A program made the translations under genes and the position numbers. Positions 18,916 to 28,362 of a stretch of 64,000 nucleotides of DNA are shown in pieces; position 1 is the stretch's first letter; the number at the start of each line of letters is the position of its first letter. The notes beneath the pieces were generated by a model, which worked only from the letters and a program-made list of their open reading frames with translations, was not told where the DNA came from and did not search any database. Origin of the DNA: JAIYDQ01 sp034408855 (GTDB taxonomy: Bacteria; Planctomycetota; Planctomycetia; Pirellulales; Pirellulaceae); contig JAWXCK010000156.1 in the NCBI GenBank assembly GCA_034408855.1, positions 1 through 64,000 of the forward strand, written 5' to 3'.

Positions 18916-19986
18916 ATGAAACGTCGCTCCTTCCTATCGTCCGTGGCTGTCGCTGCGGTTGCCGCCTCTCACAAGCCGTTGCTTGCTGCCCAAACGACGA
19001 CCGGGCATAAAATTGGGCTTGGGATGGATAATTTTGCGGTTCGAGAAATGGGGTTGAAAGCAACTGGTTTGCTGGATCACGCGGCATCGCTCAAGCTTGA
19101 CTCGCTTTTCATTTCGGATCTCGATGCGTTTGAAAGCCTCGATGATGGCTATCTCGGCGACGTGAAACGAAAGGCCGACGAGCTTGGCATTGCATTGTAC
19201 GTCGGGACTTGGAGCATCTGCCCGACGTCGAAGTCCTTTCGTACCAATCGCGGAACGGCCGAAGAGCACTTGCGACTTGGCTTGCGAGTTGCGAAGACAC
19301 TCGGCTCGCCGGTGATTCGAGTTGTCCTCGGCACTGGTAACGATCGAAAAACCGAAGGAGGCATTCAAGCTCGAATCGTCGATACGGTTGCCGTTCTCAA
19401 AGCTTGCCGCACCCAGGCTCTCGATATGGGGATCAAAGTCGCTGTCGAGAATCACGCCGGCGATATGCATTCGTGGGAGTTAGTTCAGCTTATCGAATCC
19501 GCTGGCAGCGATTTTGTCGGCGCGAATTTCGATTCGGGCAACGCTGCTTTTACACTCGAAGATCCACACGACGCGTTTGAGAATCTCGGTAAGTACACGA
19601 TCTGTTCGAGTTTACGCGACTATATGGTTTGGGAAACGCCCGAAGGCGCCACCGCGCAGTGGACGGCTGCCGGTGAAGGACTGATCGATTGGAAGAAGTT
19701 AGCGGTTCGCTGGTCCGAACTCTGCCCCAACGTTCCCATCATGATCGAAACCATGTATGGCCGACGAGATTTTCCTTATAAGACGGCCGACTTCTGGGAG
19801 CATTACGATAAGCGACCTGAATCGTTACGCAAGTTCGAAGCGATGGCCAAACGCGGTAAACCGATCGAAGCTCGCAAACCGTCCGGTCCCAATCAAGACA
19901 AGTTAGAGGTGATTGAATATCAAAAAGGCGAGCTGGCTCGATCTATTGCTTATCTTCGCAACGAGATTGGATTGGGGATGAAGTAG
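18916..19986 (+). CDS. Exported xylose-isomerase-like TIM-barrel protein
   Basis: This 356-residue protein has a Tat-like leader (KRRSF and a hydrophobic run ending near AAQ at about 25). The TIM barrel belongs to the sugar phosphate isomerase/epimerase superfamily (AP endonuclease family 2), with metal-ligand-like segments VAVENHAGD at about 174-182, NFDSGNA near 203-209 and a late MIETMYGRRD. Planctomycetes carry many such exported proteins, probably in sugar or cyclitol catabolism. The reaction is unknown. A GAGG element lies about 9 nt upstream of the ATG. Confidence 0.82.
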   Translation: MKRRSFLSSVAVAAVAASHKPLLAAQTTTGHKIGLGMDNFAVREMGLKATGLLDHAASLKLDSLFISDLDAFESLDDGYLGDVKRKADELGIALYVGTWSICPTSKSFRTNRGTAEEHLRLGLRVAKTLGSPVIRVVLGTGNDRKTEGGIQARIVDTVAVLKACRTQALDMGIKVAVENHAGDMHSWELVQLIESAGSDFVGANFDSGNAAFTLEDPHDAFENLGKYTICSSLRDYMVWETPEGATAQWTAAGEGLIDWKKLAVRWSELCPNVPIMIETMYGRRDFPYKTADFWEHYDKRPESLRKFEAMAKRGKPIEARKPSGPNQDKLEVIEYQKGELARSIAYLRNEIGLGMK

Positions 19987-20025
19987 AGCAGGAATTTAGC
20001 GATCGAAGGATGTTTGTAAGCCGTT

Positions 20026-21000
20026 CTAGAGCAACGCTTCCGGGTTCACGCAGTTCGGCGGTTGTTTGCCATGGCATGCAGCAATCAAGTTATCGACGGC
20101 GATCATTCCCATCTTGGTTCTGGTACCTATAGTAGCGCTGCCAAGATGCGGTACCAGTACCGCATTTTCGCACTCGAAGAGACCTGGCGACAATTGCGGC
20201 TCTCGCTCGAACACGTCTAGCCCCGCCCCTGCAATTCGCCGCAACTTGAGAGCGTCCACCAACGCTAGCTCGTCGATTACCGAGCCGCGGGCAGTGTTGA
20301 TAATGAACGCTGCCGGTTTCATTAACGCTAACTGTTCGGCACCGATCAGATGATGTGTCTCGGTGTTGTAAGCGACGTGCAGCGAGACATAATCGGACTC
20401 GCGTAACACGTCGTCCATCGATGCGTAATTCGCGCCGGTGTCCGCCTCTTCTTCGAGACTCAGTCGAGTGCGGTTCCAATAAAGCAGCTTCATGTCGAAC
20501 GCTCGAGCACGTTTCGCCATCGCTTTGCCGATACGCCCAAATCCGATGAGTCCCAGTGTTGATCCAGCAACATCGGTGCCTAGCAATTGCATCGGATGCC
20601 AACCGGTCCACTGGCGCGCTCGCACCAGTCGCTCGCCTTCTCCCATCCGTCGTCCCACGGCCATAAGCAAGGCGAATGCCATGTCAGCGGTCGCGTCGGT
20701 CAGAACGCCAGGCGTATTCGTAACCGGGATTTTCAATTCAGTGGCAGTCCCGACATCAATGTTGTTAAAGCCGACACCAAAGTTCGCCACAACCTTGAGA
20801 TTCGAGCAGGCGGTCAAAATTTCGGCATCGATTTTGTCGGTGATGTTGCACAATAGCCCATCGCAACTTTTCGCGTCGGCAATGATTTCTTCCTTGGTTG
20901 CCACTCGATCTTCTTGATGCCAAGTGAGATTCGTTTCTGTTTCGAGCCGAGCCATAACTGTCGGGGGCAGTAGCCTTGTCAAGTACGCTATTGGTTTCAT
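20026..21000 (-). CDS. D-2-hydroxyacid dehydrogenase (glyoxylate/hydroxypyruvate reductase-like)
   Basis: This 324-residue NAD(P)-dependent enzyme has the complete catalytic set of the family: Arg in NTARGS, Glu in LDVFEREP and His in VPHLGSAT. The Rossmann motif GLIGFGRIGKA is at about 153-163. Likely substrates are glyoxylate, hydroxypyruvate or other 2-keto acids. It follows the lactate permease by 3 nt on the same strand, which suggests that it handles an imported 2-hydroxy acid. Confidence 0.9.
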   Translation of the reverse strand: MKPIAYLTRLLPPTVMARLETETNLTWHQEDRVATKEEIIADAKSCDGLLCNITDKIDAEILTACSNLKVVANFGVGFNNIDVGTATELKIPVTNTPGVLTDATADMAFALLMAVGRRMGEGERLVRARQWTGWHPMQLLGTDVAGSTLGLIGFGRIGKAMAKRARAFDMKLLYWNRTRLSLEEEADTGANYASMDDVLRESDYVSLHVAYNTETHHLIGAEQLALMKPAAFIINTARGSVIDELALVDALKLRRIAGAGLDVFEREPQLSPGLFECENAVLVPHLGSATIGTRTKMGMIAVDNLIAACHGKQPPNCVNPEALL

Positions 21001-21003
21001 GGG

Positions 21004-22662
21004 CTATCGAAGTTCAGGTAATACGGGAATCATCCACTGAAAAACATAAGCTTGCGACATTACCAACACTCCAACAAGAAAGGCTAGTGCCAAGCTATGC
21101 CAAAACACTGTTCGCAAGACCGTGCCGACATCCGGGCTGTCCTCGTGCCCGCCCGTTGCAATGCTTGCGACGACGATACTCTGCGCATCGATCATTTTCC
21201 CCATGACGCCGCCGGAACTGTTCGACGCCGCCATTAAAATCGGCGACAGACCAAGCTGTTCCGCCGAAACTTTCTGCAAATTGCCAAATAAGACGTTAGA
21301 CGATGTATCGCTACCTGTCAGCGCAACTCCCAGCCAACCGATGATCGGCGAGAAAAAGGGAAACAGAAATCCGGTCGAAGCCATAGCGAGTCCCATTGTC
21401 GTGTCGGTGCCGCTATAGCGAGTGGTATATCCTAAGGCAAGCATCAATGCGATCGTGATCAGCGATACTCGCACACTCATAAACGTTTTCCAGTAAGTCG
21501 TAGCAATGCGCGTCGGATTCATCCCCAATCCAAAGCCAGCCGCAATACCCGCGAGCAATAACGCAGTACCTGTCGCGGACAATACATTGAAAGTGAATAC
21601 GGCTTTTTCAGCCTCGGGCTCGGCGACAACCGGTGGAACCTTGGTTACGGCCAAATGCAATCCAGGCACATTGATCTTAGGTTGGTAAATCTCGTCTAAA
21701 AACTTTTTGGTTTGCGGTAGACCCCAGATGAACACAAACAGCGAGAGAAGTATCCAAGGCAACCAAGCCTTCATCGGAGAACCGGTGGCACTCGCGCGTG
21801 CAGGTGAACCACCGACCGATGCGTTGGAATTTGTCGACTCATCTCTGCTGGACGGTCCTCGAATCTTCATGAAGGCAACCAGCGACCCCATCGATACGAT
21901 CGCGGCGATGATATCTACCAGCCACGGTCCGTGATAATTGCTGACCGCGAATTGCGCAACGCCGAAGCTAAGACCAGTCACAAGGCAGGCCGGCCAAACT
22001 GCAATCATGTCGCGCCAACCGACTTGAGCCCAAACCAGCCAAAAGGGTACGATGAGCGAAAAGAAAGGCAATTGCCGTCCCACCATTGAACTCAATAAGT
22101 GCAAGTCCAAACCGGTTACCGAAGCGAGTGTAACGACGGGCGTCCCGAGTGCTCCATAAGCAACGGGTGCCGTATTTCCGATCAGCGCTAACTTGGCTGC
22201 TTCGAGCGGGCGAAAACCTAATCCAATGAGCAACGCGCCGGTGATCGCCACCGGGGCACCAAACCCCGCCGCGCCTTCGATAAAGGCACCGAAACTAAAT
22301 GCGATGAGCAGCGCCTGGATGCGTTTATCACTTGAAACGCCTGCGATCTGCCTTTGCAAGACGGCAAACTGCCCCGTATCGACCGACAGGTTATAAATAA
22401 AAATCGCGTTGAGAATAATCCAACCTATCGGAAATAGTCCGAAGGCGGCTCCGTAAGCTGACGCCGCCAAGGCGAGCTGCGCGGGCATTCCGTAAACAAA
22501 AACAGCAACGATAAGCGCCGTTGCGAGACCGGCCAATGCAGCAACGTGCGCTCGAACATGCCAGAAAGCAAGTAGACCAAGTAAAACTACCACCGGAATA
22601 GCCGCGATGAGAGCGGATACGCCGAGGTTCAATACTGGAGCGTAGTTTTGAGTCCAAGTCAT
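21004..22662 (-). CDS. lldP: L-lactate permease (LctP family)
   Basis: This 552-residue polytopic membrane protein has the LctP family signatures: the GFGAPVAITGALLIGLGFRP region near 130-150, GYTTRYSGTDTTMG near 405, and the SNVLFGNLQ and SNSSGGVMGKMI segments near the C-terminus. LctP imports L-lactate, and often glycolate and D-lactate, with protons. It is the first gene of a two-gene unit with a 2-hydroxyacid dehydrogenase. No lactate utilisation (lut/lldD) genes are present. Confidence 0.92.
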   Translation of the reverse strand: MTWTQNYAPVLNLGVSALIAAIPVVVLLGLLAFWHVRAHVAALAGLATALIVAVFVYGMPAQLALAASAYGAAFGLFPIGWIILNAIFIYNLSVDTGQFAVLQRQIAGVSSDKRIQALLIAFSFGAFIEGAAGFGAPVAITGALLIGLGFRPLEAAKLALIGNTAPVAYGALGTPVVTLASVTGLDLHLLSSMVGRQLPFFSLIVPFWLVWAQVGWRDMIAVWPACLVTGLSFGVAQFAVSNYHGPWLVDIIAAIVSMGSLVAFMKIRGPSSRDESTNSNASVGGSPARASATGSPMKAWLPWILLSLFVFIWGLPQTKKFLDEIYQPKINVPGLHLAVTKVPPVVAEPEAEKAVFTFNVLSATGTALLLAGIAAGFGLGMNPTRIATTYWKTFMSVRVSLITIALMLALGYTTRYSGTDTTMGLAMASTGFLFPFFSPIIGWLGVALTGSDTSSNVLFGNLQKVSAEQLGLSPILMAASNSSGGVMGKMIDAQSIVVASIATGGHEDSPDVGTVLRTVFWHSLALAFLVGVLVMSQAYVFQWMIPVLPELR

Positions 22663-22714
22663 GAATTGCTGTTTTCTCGTCGCAAGGTCTTGTAAGCCAT
22701 GTGTCCTGCAGGAC

Positions 22715-24043
22715 TTACTTTGACTGAAGTCCGACGGTGTTGACTGAGATTACTCGATATTGGTATCGCTTTCCGTCTTCCTGCGTCGAGTCCGTGTAAT
22801 GCATCGCGACTAGTGGTTGAGACGGAGTGTCGCTGTATTGAAGGTTTTGGAAGATCGGACGTCCAAATGGATTCTTGCCTTGTTCCGGGACATTGGCGAG
22901 GAATTGACCATCGCGTTCAACAATAAAGCGAGCGAGTCCGCTTTCAAGATCGGCTTCTGCTTGCCACGTCAGCTCGTTACCTTCGATTCGCAAGTTGGTA
23001 GGAGCGGGTGGAGGTGTATCATCGACTACTAACGTGTCAGTAACATACTGTGTCCATGCTTTGGCGATTTTTGCGTTTGGTAACCATACCGACGTTTGCA
23101 ATTCTCGATCAAACTTTGAAATGGGGATTGGAGCCACAACGACTGCCTCGCCAGTATACAAAGGTGCTAACCATGCTTCGTTAGTCGGCATTGCCATTAA
23201 GGAAGCACCGCTCTTCTCAGCCAATCGAGCCGACAGGCATGCATCCATCCAAGGAATCGCCAAATAGCGTTGATTTCCGCATTCGTGACTTGTCAGTGGA
23301 TCAACCGCCACGCTGACGAGGCCGCCTTTTAGGCGAAGTACCCGATAGAATATCTCGACTCCACCCCACACGCCCGCGAAGCGCCCATCTTTCACGGTGA
23401 CACCTTCCTTGGTTCCAAGATTGCACATGATGGGAATAAGGTAGGCAGCATCAGGAATCGAATAGGGCTTCGGCTTCCCTTCGATCGCAGTAAGTGCCGG
23501 CACGCCGGATCGAAGCCACGCTGCGGCAACTCGGTCTGGATGCAGAAGAACCATGCCACCTGCCCAATGACCGCCACCACTGTGCCCCCAGATTGCCCAC
23601 GGGACAATTGCAAGTTCTGGATGTTGCGATTGATTCCCCAAATCGATGAGCGACTGTTGAAAAGCGGCATCTGAACCGTTGCGAGGATCACACCACAATT
23701 GACAGTCGGCTTTGTCCGGCTGCTCATACGAAGGTGCCATCAGAGCGCAATGATGCCTTGCAGCTAAGGCTTGCCAGTGGAGATCAAACGCGCCCGTTTG
23801 ACCTGACTTACACGATCCTTCGCCACAACCGTGCTGATGCACAATCAGACCTCGGAGCGGATTACTGCCCGGTGGCATCCAAACCGTGTAGCTGACAGGA
23901 TAAACAAGACTACCAGGATCTGATGACGCTTCGTATCGCACTCGATAGTACGGCGGCTCTACGGGTAAAAGATTTTCATACGGCGGAACCTGTGCAAGAG
24001 TGGAGCCAGAAATTAGGAGCAAAAGGAGAGCAACGGAACGCAT
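22715..24043 (-). CDS. Secreted alpha/beta-hydrolase-like protein
   Basis: This 442-residue protein has a signal peptide (RSVALLLLLISGSTLAQ). An esterase-like domain covers about 35-300, with an oxyanion-region HQHGCGEG and a nucleophile elbow GHSGGG (Ser). The C-terminal stretch (about 345-440) looks like a fibronectin type III module (PPAPTNLRIEGNELTWQ opening). The role is probably extracellular or periplasmic ester hydrolysis; the substrate is unknown. It lies 21 nt downstream of the DUF255 gene on the same strand. Confidence 0.75.
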   Translation of the reverse strand: MRSVALLLLLISGSTLAQVPPYENLLPVEPPYYRVRYEASSDPGSLVYPVSYTVWMPPGSNPLRGLIVHQHGCGEGSCKSGQTGAFDLHWQALAARHHCALMAPSYEQPDKADCQLWCDPRNGSDAAFQQSLIDLGNQSQHPELAIVPWAIWGHSGGGHWAGGMVLLHPDRVAAAWLRSGVPALTAIEGKPKPYSIPDAAYLIPIMCNLGTKEGVTVKDGRFAGVWGGVEIFYRVLRLKGGLVSVAVDPLTSHECGNQRYLAIPWMDACLSARLAEKSGASLMAMPTNEAWLAPLYTGEAVVVAPIPISKFDRELQTSVWLPNAKIAKAWTQYVTDTLVVDDTPPPAPTNLRIEGNELTWQAEADLESGLARFIVERDGQFLANVPEQGKNPFGRPIFQNLQYSDTPSQPLVAMHYTDSTQEDGKRYQYRVISVNTVGLQSK

Positions 24044-24064
24044 GCTTGGCGGTACTCACATTTC

Positions 24065-26044
24065 TTAATGATTGAATTCTATCCATCGATCAATTTGCGT
24101 TGCCATCAGTGGACACGCGGACGGATGCTTGGTGAGCATTGGAATTGATGAACGCAAAGTTACAAGCAGCGGTGCTCGATATTCGGTACGTTCAGCTAGG
24201 TAGGTCAAATAGTTGAGATTGGCTGCCGTGACGCTATTTCCTGACGGAACAGCACCGTCGACGGGATCGTGAAATCGTACGATCAATTCGGCGTGGTCGC
24301 TTGATGTGTAAAAAAAGACGCCCGAAGTCCTATCTTGAAAGAATTCCATTTGAACGTCGGTTAGTGCCGTTGCTTCGTCAAGCCATTGAGACTGCAAGGT
24401 AGCTTGATGTAGGCTCAATAGTCCGTATACGAGAAACGCATAGTCGTCCAAATATCCGTTGAGTTTCGCTTCGCCGGCCGCAAAGGTTCTGAAGAGACGC
24501 CCGTCTTTAGTCTTCAACTCTGCCAGAACAAAGGTTGCCGCTTCGGTTGCAGCCGCGATGTAATCCTCTCTTTTGAAGATGCGACCGGCGTCGGCTAAAC
24601 CTGCGATCATCAATCCATTCCACGATGTCAAGATCTTTTCGTCCGTCGCCGGTCGCACGCGTGTCGATCGTATGCTCGCCATGCTTCGTCGAGCCGATGA
24701 TAAGGAGCGATCCAATTCAGTAAACGATTGGCTCCGCTCAGCCGCCAAAGCCGTCAACGTTTTTTCAGGTTGCGGTGCGTAAAATTGTCCCTCGAAATTT
24801 GGAGCTTGCGTGAGTTGATAAACTTTCTCAAGCTCGTGAAAACCTTCGACCGTCCGAGCAGCCGCGTCTAGTTCGACTCGGCTCCAACGATAGAACTTCC
24901 CTTCTTCGTTTTCGGAATCAGCATCCAATGATGCGAAAAAAGCACCGTCTTTAGACCTTAGTTCTCGGATCGCGAAATCGCAAATACTTTCCGCAACTAC
25001 TTGGTACTCATGACGACCTGTCAATTCAAATGCTCGAGCGTAGACTTGTGCAAGCTGGCCATTGTCGTAAAGCATTTTTTCAAAATGGGGGATTCGCCAA
25101 AATCGATCGGTGCTGTATCGATGAAAGCCTCCGCCAAAATGATCGAAAATGCCGCCAGCAATCATCGAATCGAGAGTTTTGGTAAGCATCTTCCTTGCTA
25201 GGTTTTGTTCTGCATCGGGCGAAGAAGCTTGTTTTGCTCGCTGAAGAAGAAAAAACAAATTGGACGGCTCCGGAAATTTGGGACGATTCGAATTAGCATC
25301 GTCGTAACTGAAGCCACCGTACGCAGCATCAAATTGTTCGACGAGACGTTCTTCGGTCTGTATCGGTAACCGACTTAACGATTCAATGAGTTCGGCGGTG
25401 CTCTCGGATTGCATTTGAACGTTGGCTTTCGACATCGAAGCGACGATCGCATCCGTGACTCGATCGGCTTGTGTGAGGACACCCGCTGAATCGCTCTTCC
25501 AGAGTGACTGCGCGCGGCGGATGACGCTCAAAAATCCTGGCGATCCGCCTCGGTCGCCATCTCGAGCAGGAAAGTAGGAACCTCCGAAAATCGGCTTGGC
25601 ATCGGGCGTTAAGAATACCGACATGGGCCATCCGCTCCGTCCCGAAGTCAATTGGATCGCCGTCATGTAAATCTGATCAATGTCAGGTCGCTCCTCGCGG
25701 TCAACTTTAATGCAGACAAAATTTTCATTGAGATAGTTGGCAATCTCTTGGTCGACAAACGATTCACGCTCCATCACATGGCACCAGTGGCAGGCAGAGT
25801 AGCCGACTGAAAGGAAGATTAACTTATTCTCCTTCTTCGCAAGGTCCAACGCTTCGCTGTCCCACGGATACCAGTCGACCGGGTTGTGCGCATGCTGCAG
25901 CAAATAGGGGCTCGACTCTTTACTCAAACGATTTGTAACGATGCGATCTTCCGCGAAGGCAAACCCGGAAAGACACGCAACCGCGCTCAACAAACCGATA
26001 AATGTTCGCGTGCTACGGATCGTGGTATGAAAATAAAGGATCAT
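24065..26044 (-). CDS. DUF255 / YyaL-SSP411 thioredoxin-domain protein, exported form
   Basis: This 659-residue protein has the N-terminal DUF255 thioredoxin fold: LLQHAHNPVDWYPW, then the Cys-His-Trp-Cys-His redox motif, VDREERPDID and GGWP-like SGWPM. It is followed by a large (alpha/alpha)6-barrel resembling a glucosamine epimerase or glycoside-hydrolase toroid. A hydrophobic leader precedes DUF255, so unlike typical cytoplasmic YyaL it seems to be exported. ATG at 26044 is preferred to TTG at 26050. The family function remains unclear. Confidence 0.88.
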   Translation of the reverse strand: MILYFHTTIRSTRTFIGLLSAVACLSGFAFAEDRIVTNRLSKESSPYLLQHAHNPVDWYPWDSEALDLAKKENKLIFLSVGYSACHWCHVMERESFVDQEIANYLNENFVCIKVDREERPDIDQIYMTAIQLTSGRSGWPMSVFLTPDAKPIFGGSYFPARDGDRGGSPGFLSVIRRAQSLWKSDSAGVLTQADRVTDAIVASMSKANVQMQSESTAELIESLSRLPIQTEERLVEQFDAAYGGFSYDDANSNRPKFPEPSNLFFLLQRAKQASSPDAEQNLARKMLTKTLDSMIAGGIFDHFGGGFHRYSTDRFWRIPHFEKMLYDNGQLAQVYARAFELTGRHEYQVVAESICDFAIRELRSKDGAFFASLDADSENEEGKFYRWSRVELDAAARTVEGFHELEKVYQLTQAPNFEGQFYAPQPEKTLTALAAERSQSFTELDRSLSSARRSMASIRSTRVRPATDEKILTSWNGLMIAGLADAGRIFKREDYIAAATEAATFVLAELKTKDGRLFRTFAAGEAKLNGYLDDYAFLVYGLLSLHQATLQSQWLDEATALTDVQMEFFQDRTSGVFFYTSSDHAELIVRFHDPVDGAVPSGNSVTAANLNYLTYLAERTEYRAPLLVTLRSSIPMLTKHPSACPLMATQIDRWIEFNH

Positions 26045-26122
26045 GAGCAAGTCTCTAACTGCGATCTAACGCTTTGTCGTTCTAAGCCATTATGGTAGAA
26101 GGTCACAACGAGAGCAATCTTG

Positions 26123-26155
26123 CTCCCCTCGCCCTGTACTCGGGGAGAGGGGCTG
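26123..26155. terminator. GC-rich hairpin downstream of the asparaginase gene
   Basis: A CCCCTCGCCC arm pairs with GGGGAGAGGGG across a short loop. It lies 33 nt past the stop of the minus-strand asparaginase gene and before the DUF255 start, so it may end that transcript. Elements of this composition are common interspersed repeats in many bacteria, and no strong U-tract is present. Confidence 0.4.
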
Positions 26156-26187
26156 AGGGCTGAGTTGCATGGCAGTTCAACGCTCTC

Positions 26188-27180
26188 TCAATCGACGACA
26201 TGGATTTCATGTCGGCCCGACGAATCGGCAGCCGCTCGCGTCATTCCTTCAGAATTGAATTGCATCACAATGGTTCCTTGAGTATCCACCGCAATAATCC
26301 CGCCTCGAACCTGATGTTGCGGGTGCTTGAGTATTTCCTCCACAGCTTTGGCAAGTGAATCCTTACGATACTCGACTCGCGCCGACACATCGTAGGCGAC
26401 CGCATGCCGGATAAAGTCCTCTCCAACTCCAGTACAGGAAACCGCGCACGTCTTATTATCAGCAAATGTTCCGGCACCTGGGATGGGCGAGTCACCAAGG
26501 CGTCCGAACTTTTTATTGTTTAAGCCTCCGGTCGACGTTGCCGCAGCCAAGTTTCCAAAGGTATCCAGGGCCACACATCCAACCGTTCCCATTGCATCGG
26601 ACTCGGTCTGCCGTTCTTCTTCTTTCGTCTTCTCCAGCTTTTTTCGTTGATGTTCGGTTGAGAAGTAGCTATTAGGAACGCGAACGATTCTCGGGTCCGT
26701 GGCATATTGATCGGCAAAGTTTTCGGCGCCAGCCGTTGCCAGCAATACGTGCGGCGTGTCGGTCATCACACGCCGAGCTAGCGACACCGGATTCTTCACC
26801 GTCGTTACACCGCCCACAGCTCCTGCAGCGCGATCTCGACCATCCATAATCGTTGCGTCAAGCTCATGTGTACCGATCGCATTCATAACCGCACCCTTGC
26901 CGGCGTTGAAATAGGGTGAATCCTCGAGAAGCCGAACGACTTCTTCCACTGTATCCAAGCTGCTCTTACCACTGCTGAGCATACGTGTACCCGTCGCCAA
27001 TGCCAGTTCGAGAACATCGGTTCGATTGGTCCGCCATTCATCTGAAGAAGGCGCCGAACCAGCGCCACCATGAATGACGATGGCATATTTTTCTGTGGGT
27101 GATTGGGCATGGGTCTTCAAACACATTGCCAATGCGAGGACGAAGAAACTCATCAACTGAATCGGTGTGATCGAGTGCAT
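26188..27180 (-). CDS. Isoaspartyl peptidase / L-asparaginase (type 2, Ntn hydrolase), exported
   Basis: This 330-residue protein opens with a signal peptide ending near THAQ, then the family start YAIVIHGGAG (32-41). Autoproteolysis would occur before Thr199 (MGTVGCVA), which becomes the N-terminal nucleophile; the GDSPIPGAG segment follows. Relatives hydrolyse isoaspartyl dipeptides and asparagine. ATG at 27180 is preferred, because the longer reading frame runs into the end of the sigma-54 activator gene and has no leader. Confidence 0.9.
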   Translation of the reverse strand: MHSITPIQLMSFFVLALAMCLKTHAQSPTEKYAIVIHGGAGSAPSSDEWRTNRTDVLELALATGTRMLSSGKSSLDTVEEVVRLLEDSPYFNAGKGAVMNAIGTHELDATIMDGRDRAAGAVGGVTTVKNPVSLARRVMTDTPHVLLATAGAENFADQYATDPRIVRVPNSYFSTEHQRKKLEKTKEEERQTESDAMGTVGCVALDTFGNLAAATSTGGLNNKKFGRLGDSPIPGAGTFADNKTCAVSCTGVGEDFIRHAVAYDVSARVEYRKDSLAKAVEEILKHPQHQVRGGIIAVDTQGTIVMQFNSEGMTRAAADSSGRHEIHVVD

Positions 27181-27260
27181 GTTGCGTTCCAATAGAGAGT
27201 TCGCGGCTAGTTGATAAGACGATAACCTGGGTGGTTCTGCAATACAATCGGAAACTCGGG

Positions 27261-28337
27261 TCAACCGTCCGATGTTGGGGCGTCGATTCCGTATTCCTTG
27301 AGCTTCTTGTGCAGCGTATTGCGATTGATGCCAAGTTTGGTTGCGGTCTTGGTTTGCACTTGGTTGCATTGATCTAATACTTGAAGAATCAGTTCCTTTT
27401 CCACGCGATCGACAACGCGACGATGCAGGTCATCAGCATCAGGCGGCGCGGTGCGAATTCCTTCGGCGACGACTTCTGCCGTCAGCGATTCTACGTCCAT
27501 GGCTCTCGATGTCGCCAGCGTACTCTTCTTTTGGGTGCCAAAAAGCGAACTTGGTAACTGTTCGATGGTCAACTCGTCCGACTCGGCCATGACCACGGCT
27601 CGTTCGACATAATTCTGCAACTCGCGAACATTCCCTGGCCAGTGATAGTCCTGTAACGCCTGCATTGCCTCGCGCTGGATATGGACGACGTAGCGTTCAT
27701 TGATCGAGCTATAGTGATTGAGAAAAAAGGCAACCAGGGACGGGATATCTTCTCGGCGTTCACGAAGCGGCGGGATCTCGACAGGCACAACGTTCAATCG
27801 CCAATAGAGATCTTCGCGAAAATCATTGGATTCAATTTGTTCTGCAAGGTCGCGATTGCTAGCCGCAACGACTCGAGTATCCACCGAAATCGTTTCCGTA
27901 TCCCCAACGCGTTCGAACTCCTTTTCTTGCAATACGCGAAGCAGTTTGACTTGCACATGCAAGGATGTACTGTTGATCTCATCCAAAAAAATGGTACCCG
28001 TGTGGGCCGCTTCGAATCGCCCCGTACGATTGCTGACTGCCCCAGTAAACGCACCGCGCACATGGCCAAAAAGCTCGCTTTCCAACAGGCTCTCGCTGAG
28101 CGCACCACAGTTTACTTTGACAAAGGGTCCGGCTTTGCGGTGGCTCAGTCGGTGGATTGCGTTGGCGATCAATTCTTTGCCCGTCCCCGTCTCACCGAGT
28201 ATTAAGACTGATGCATTTGTCTTCGCGACGCGACGCGTCATGCGATAGACTTCTTGCATCGCTAGCCCCGCTCCTATAATTCCGCTGATCGGGCCACCCG
28301 AGTCGAGATCGTCCGTTTGTTTTCCGTAGGGTGCCAT
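27261..28337 (-). CDS. Sigma-54-dependent AAA+ transcription activator without a sensory domain
   Basis: This 358-residue protein has a sigma-54 interaction ATPase with Walker A GETGTGKE (48-55), the GAFTGA loop (95-100), Walker B IFLDEI and the R-finger region FREDLYWRLNV. A C-terminal Fis-type helix-turn-helix (GINRNTLHKKLKEYGI) follows. Only about 20 residues precede the AAA+ domain, so there is no receiver, PAS or GAF domain. ATG at 28337 lies 26 nt after the stop of the gene encoding a receiver-like tail, so the two are probably cotranscribed. Target promoters are unknown. Confidence 0.92.
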   Translation of the reverse strand: MAPYGKQTDDLDSGGPISGIIGAGLAMQEVYRMTRRVAKTNASVLILGETGTGKELIANAIHRLSHRKAGPFVKVNCGALSESLLESELFGHVRGAFTGAVSNRTGRFEAAHTGTIFLDEINSTSLHVQVKLLRVLQEKEFERVGDTETISVDTRVVAASNRDLAEQIESNDFREDLYWRLNVVPVEIPPLRERREDIPSLVAFFLNHYSSINERYVVHIQREAMQALQDYHWPGNVRELQNYVERAVVMAESDELTIEQLPSSLFGTQKKSTLATSRAMDVESLTAEVVAEGIRTAPPDADDLHRRVVDRVEKELILQVLDQCNQVQTKTATKLGINRNTLHKKLKEYGIDAPTSDG

Positions 28338-28362
28338 CGTAGATGTAGTAACGAAATTAAGT

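Noticed and set aside
27181..27369. N-terminal extension of the asparaginase gene to 27369
   Set aside because: It would overlap the 3' end of the sigma-54 activator by about 110 nt and would bury the signal peptide that begins at 27180.
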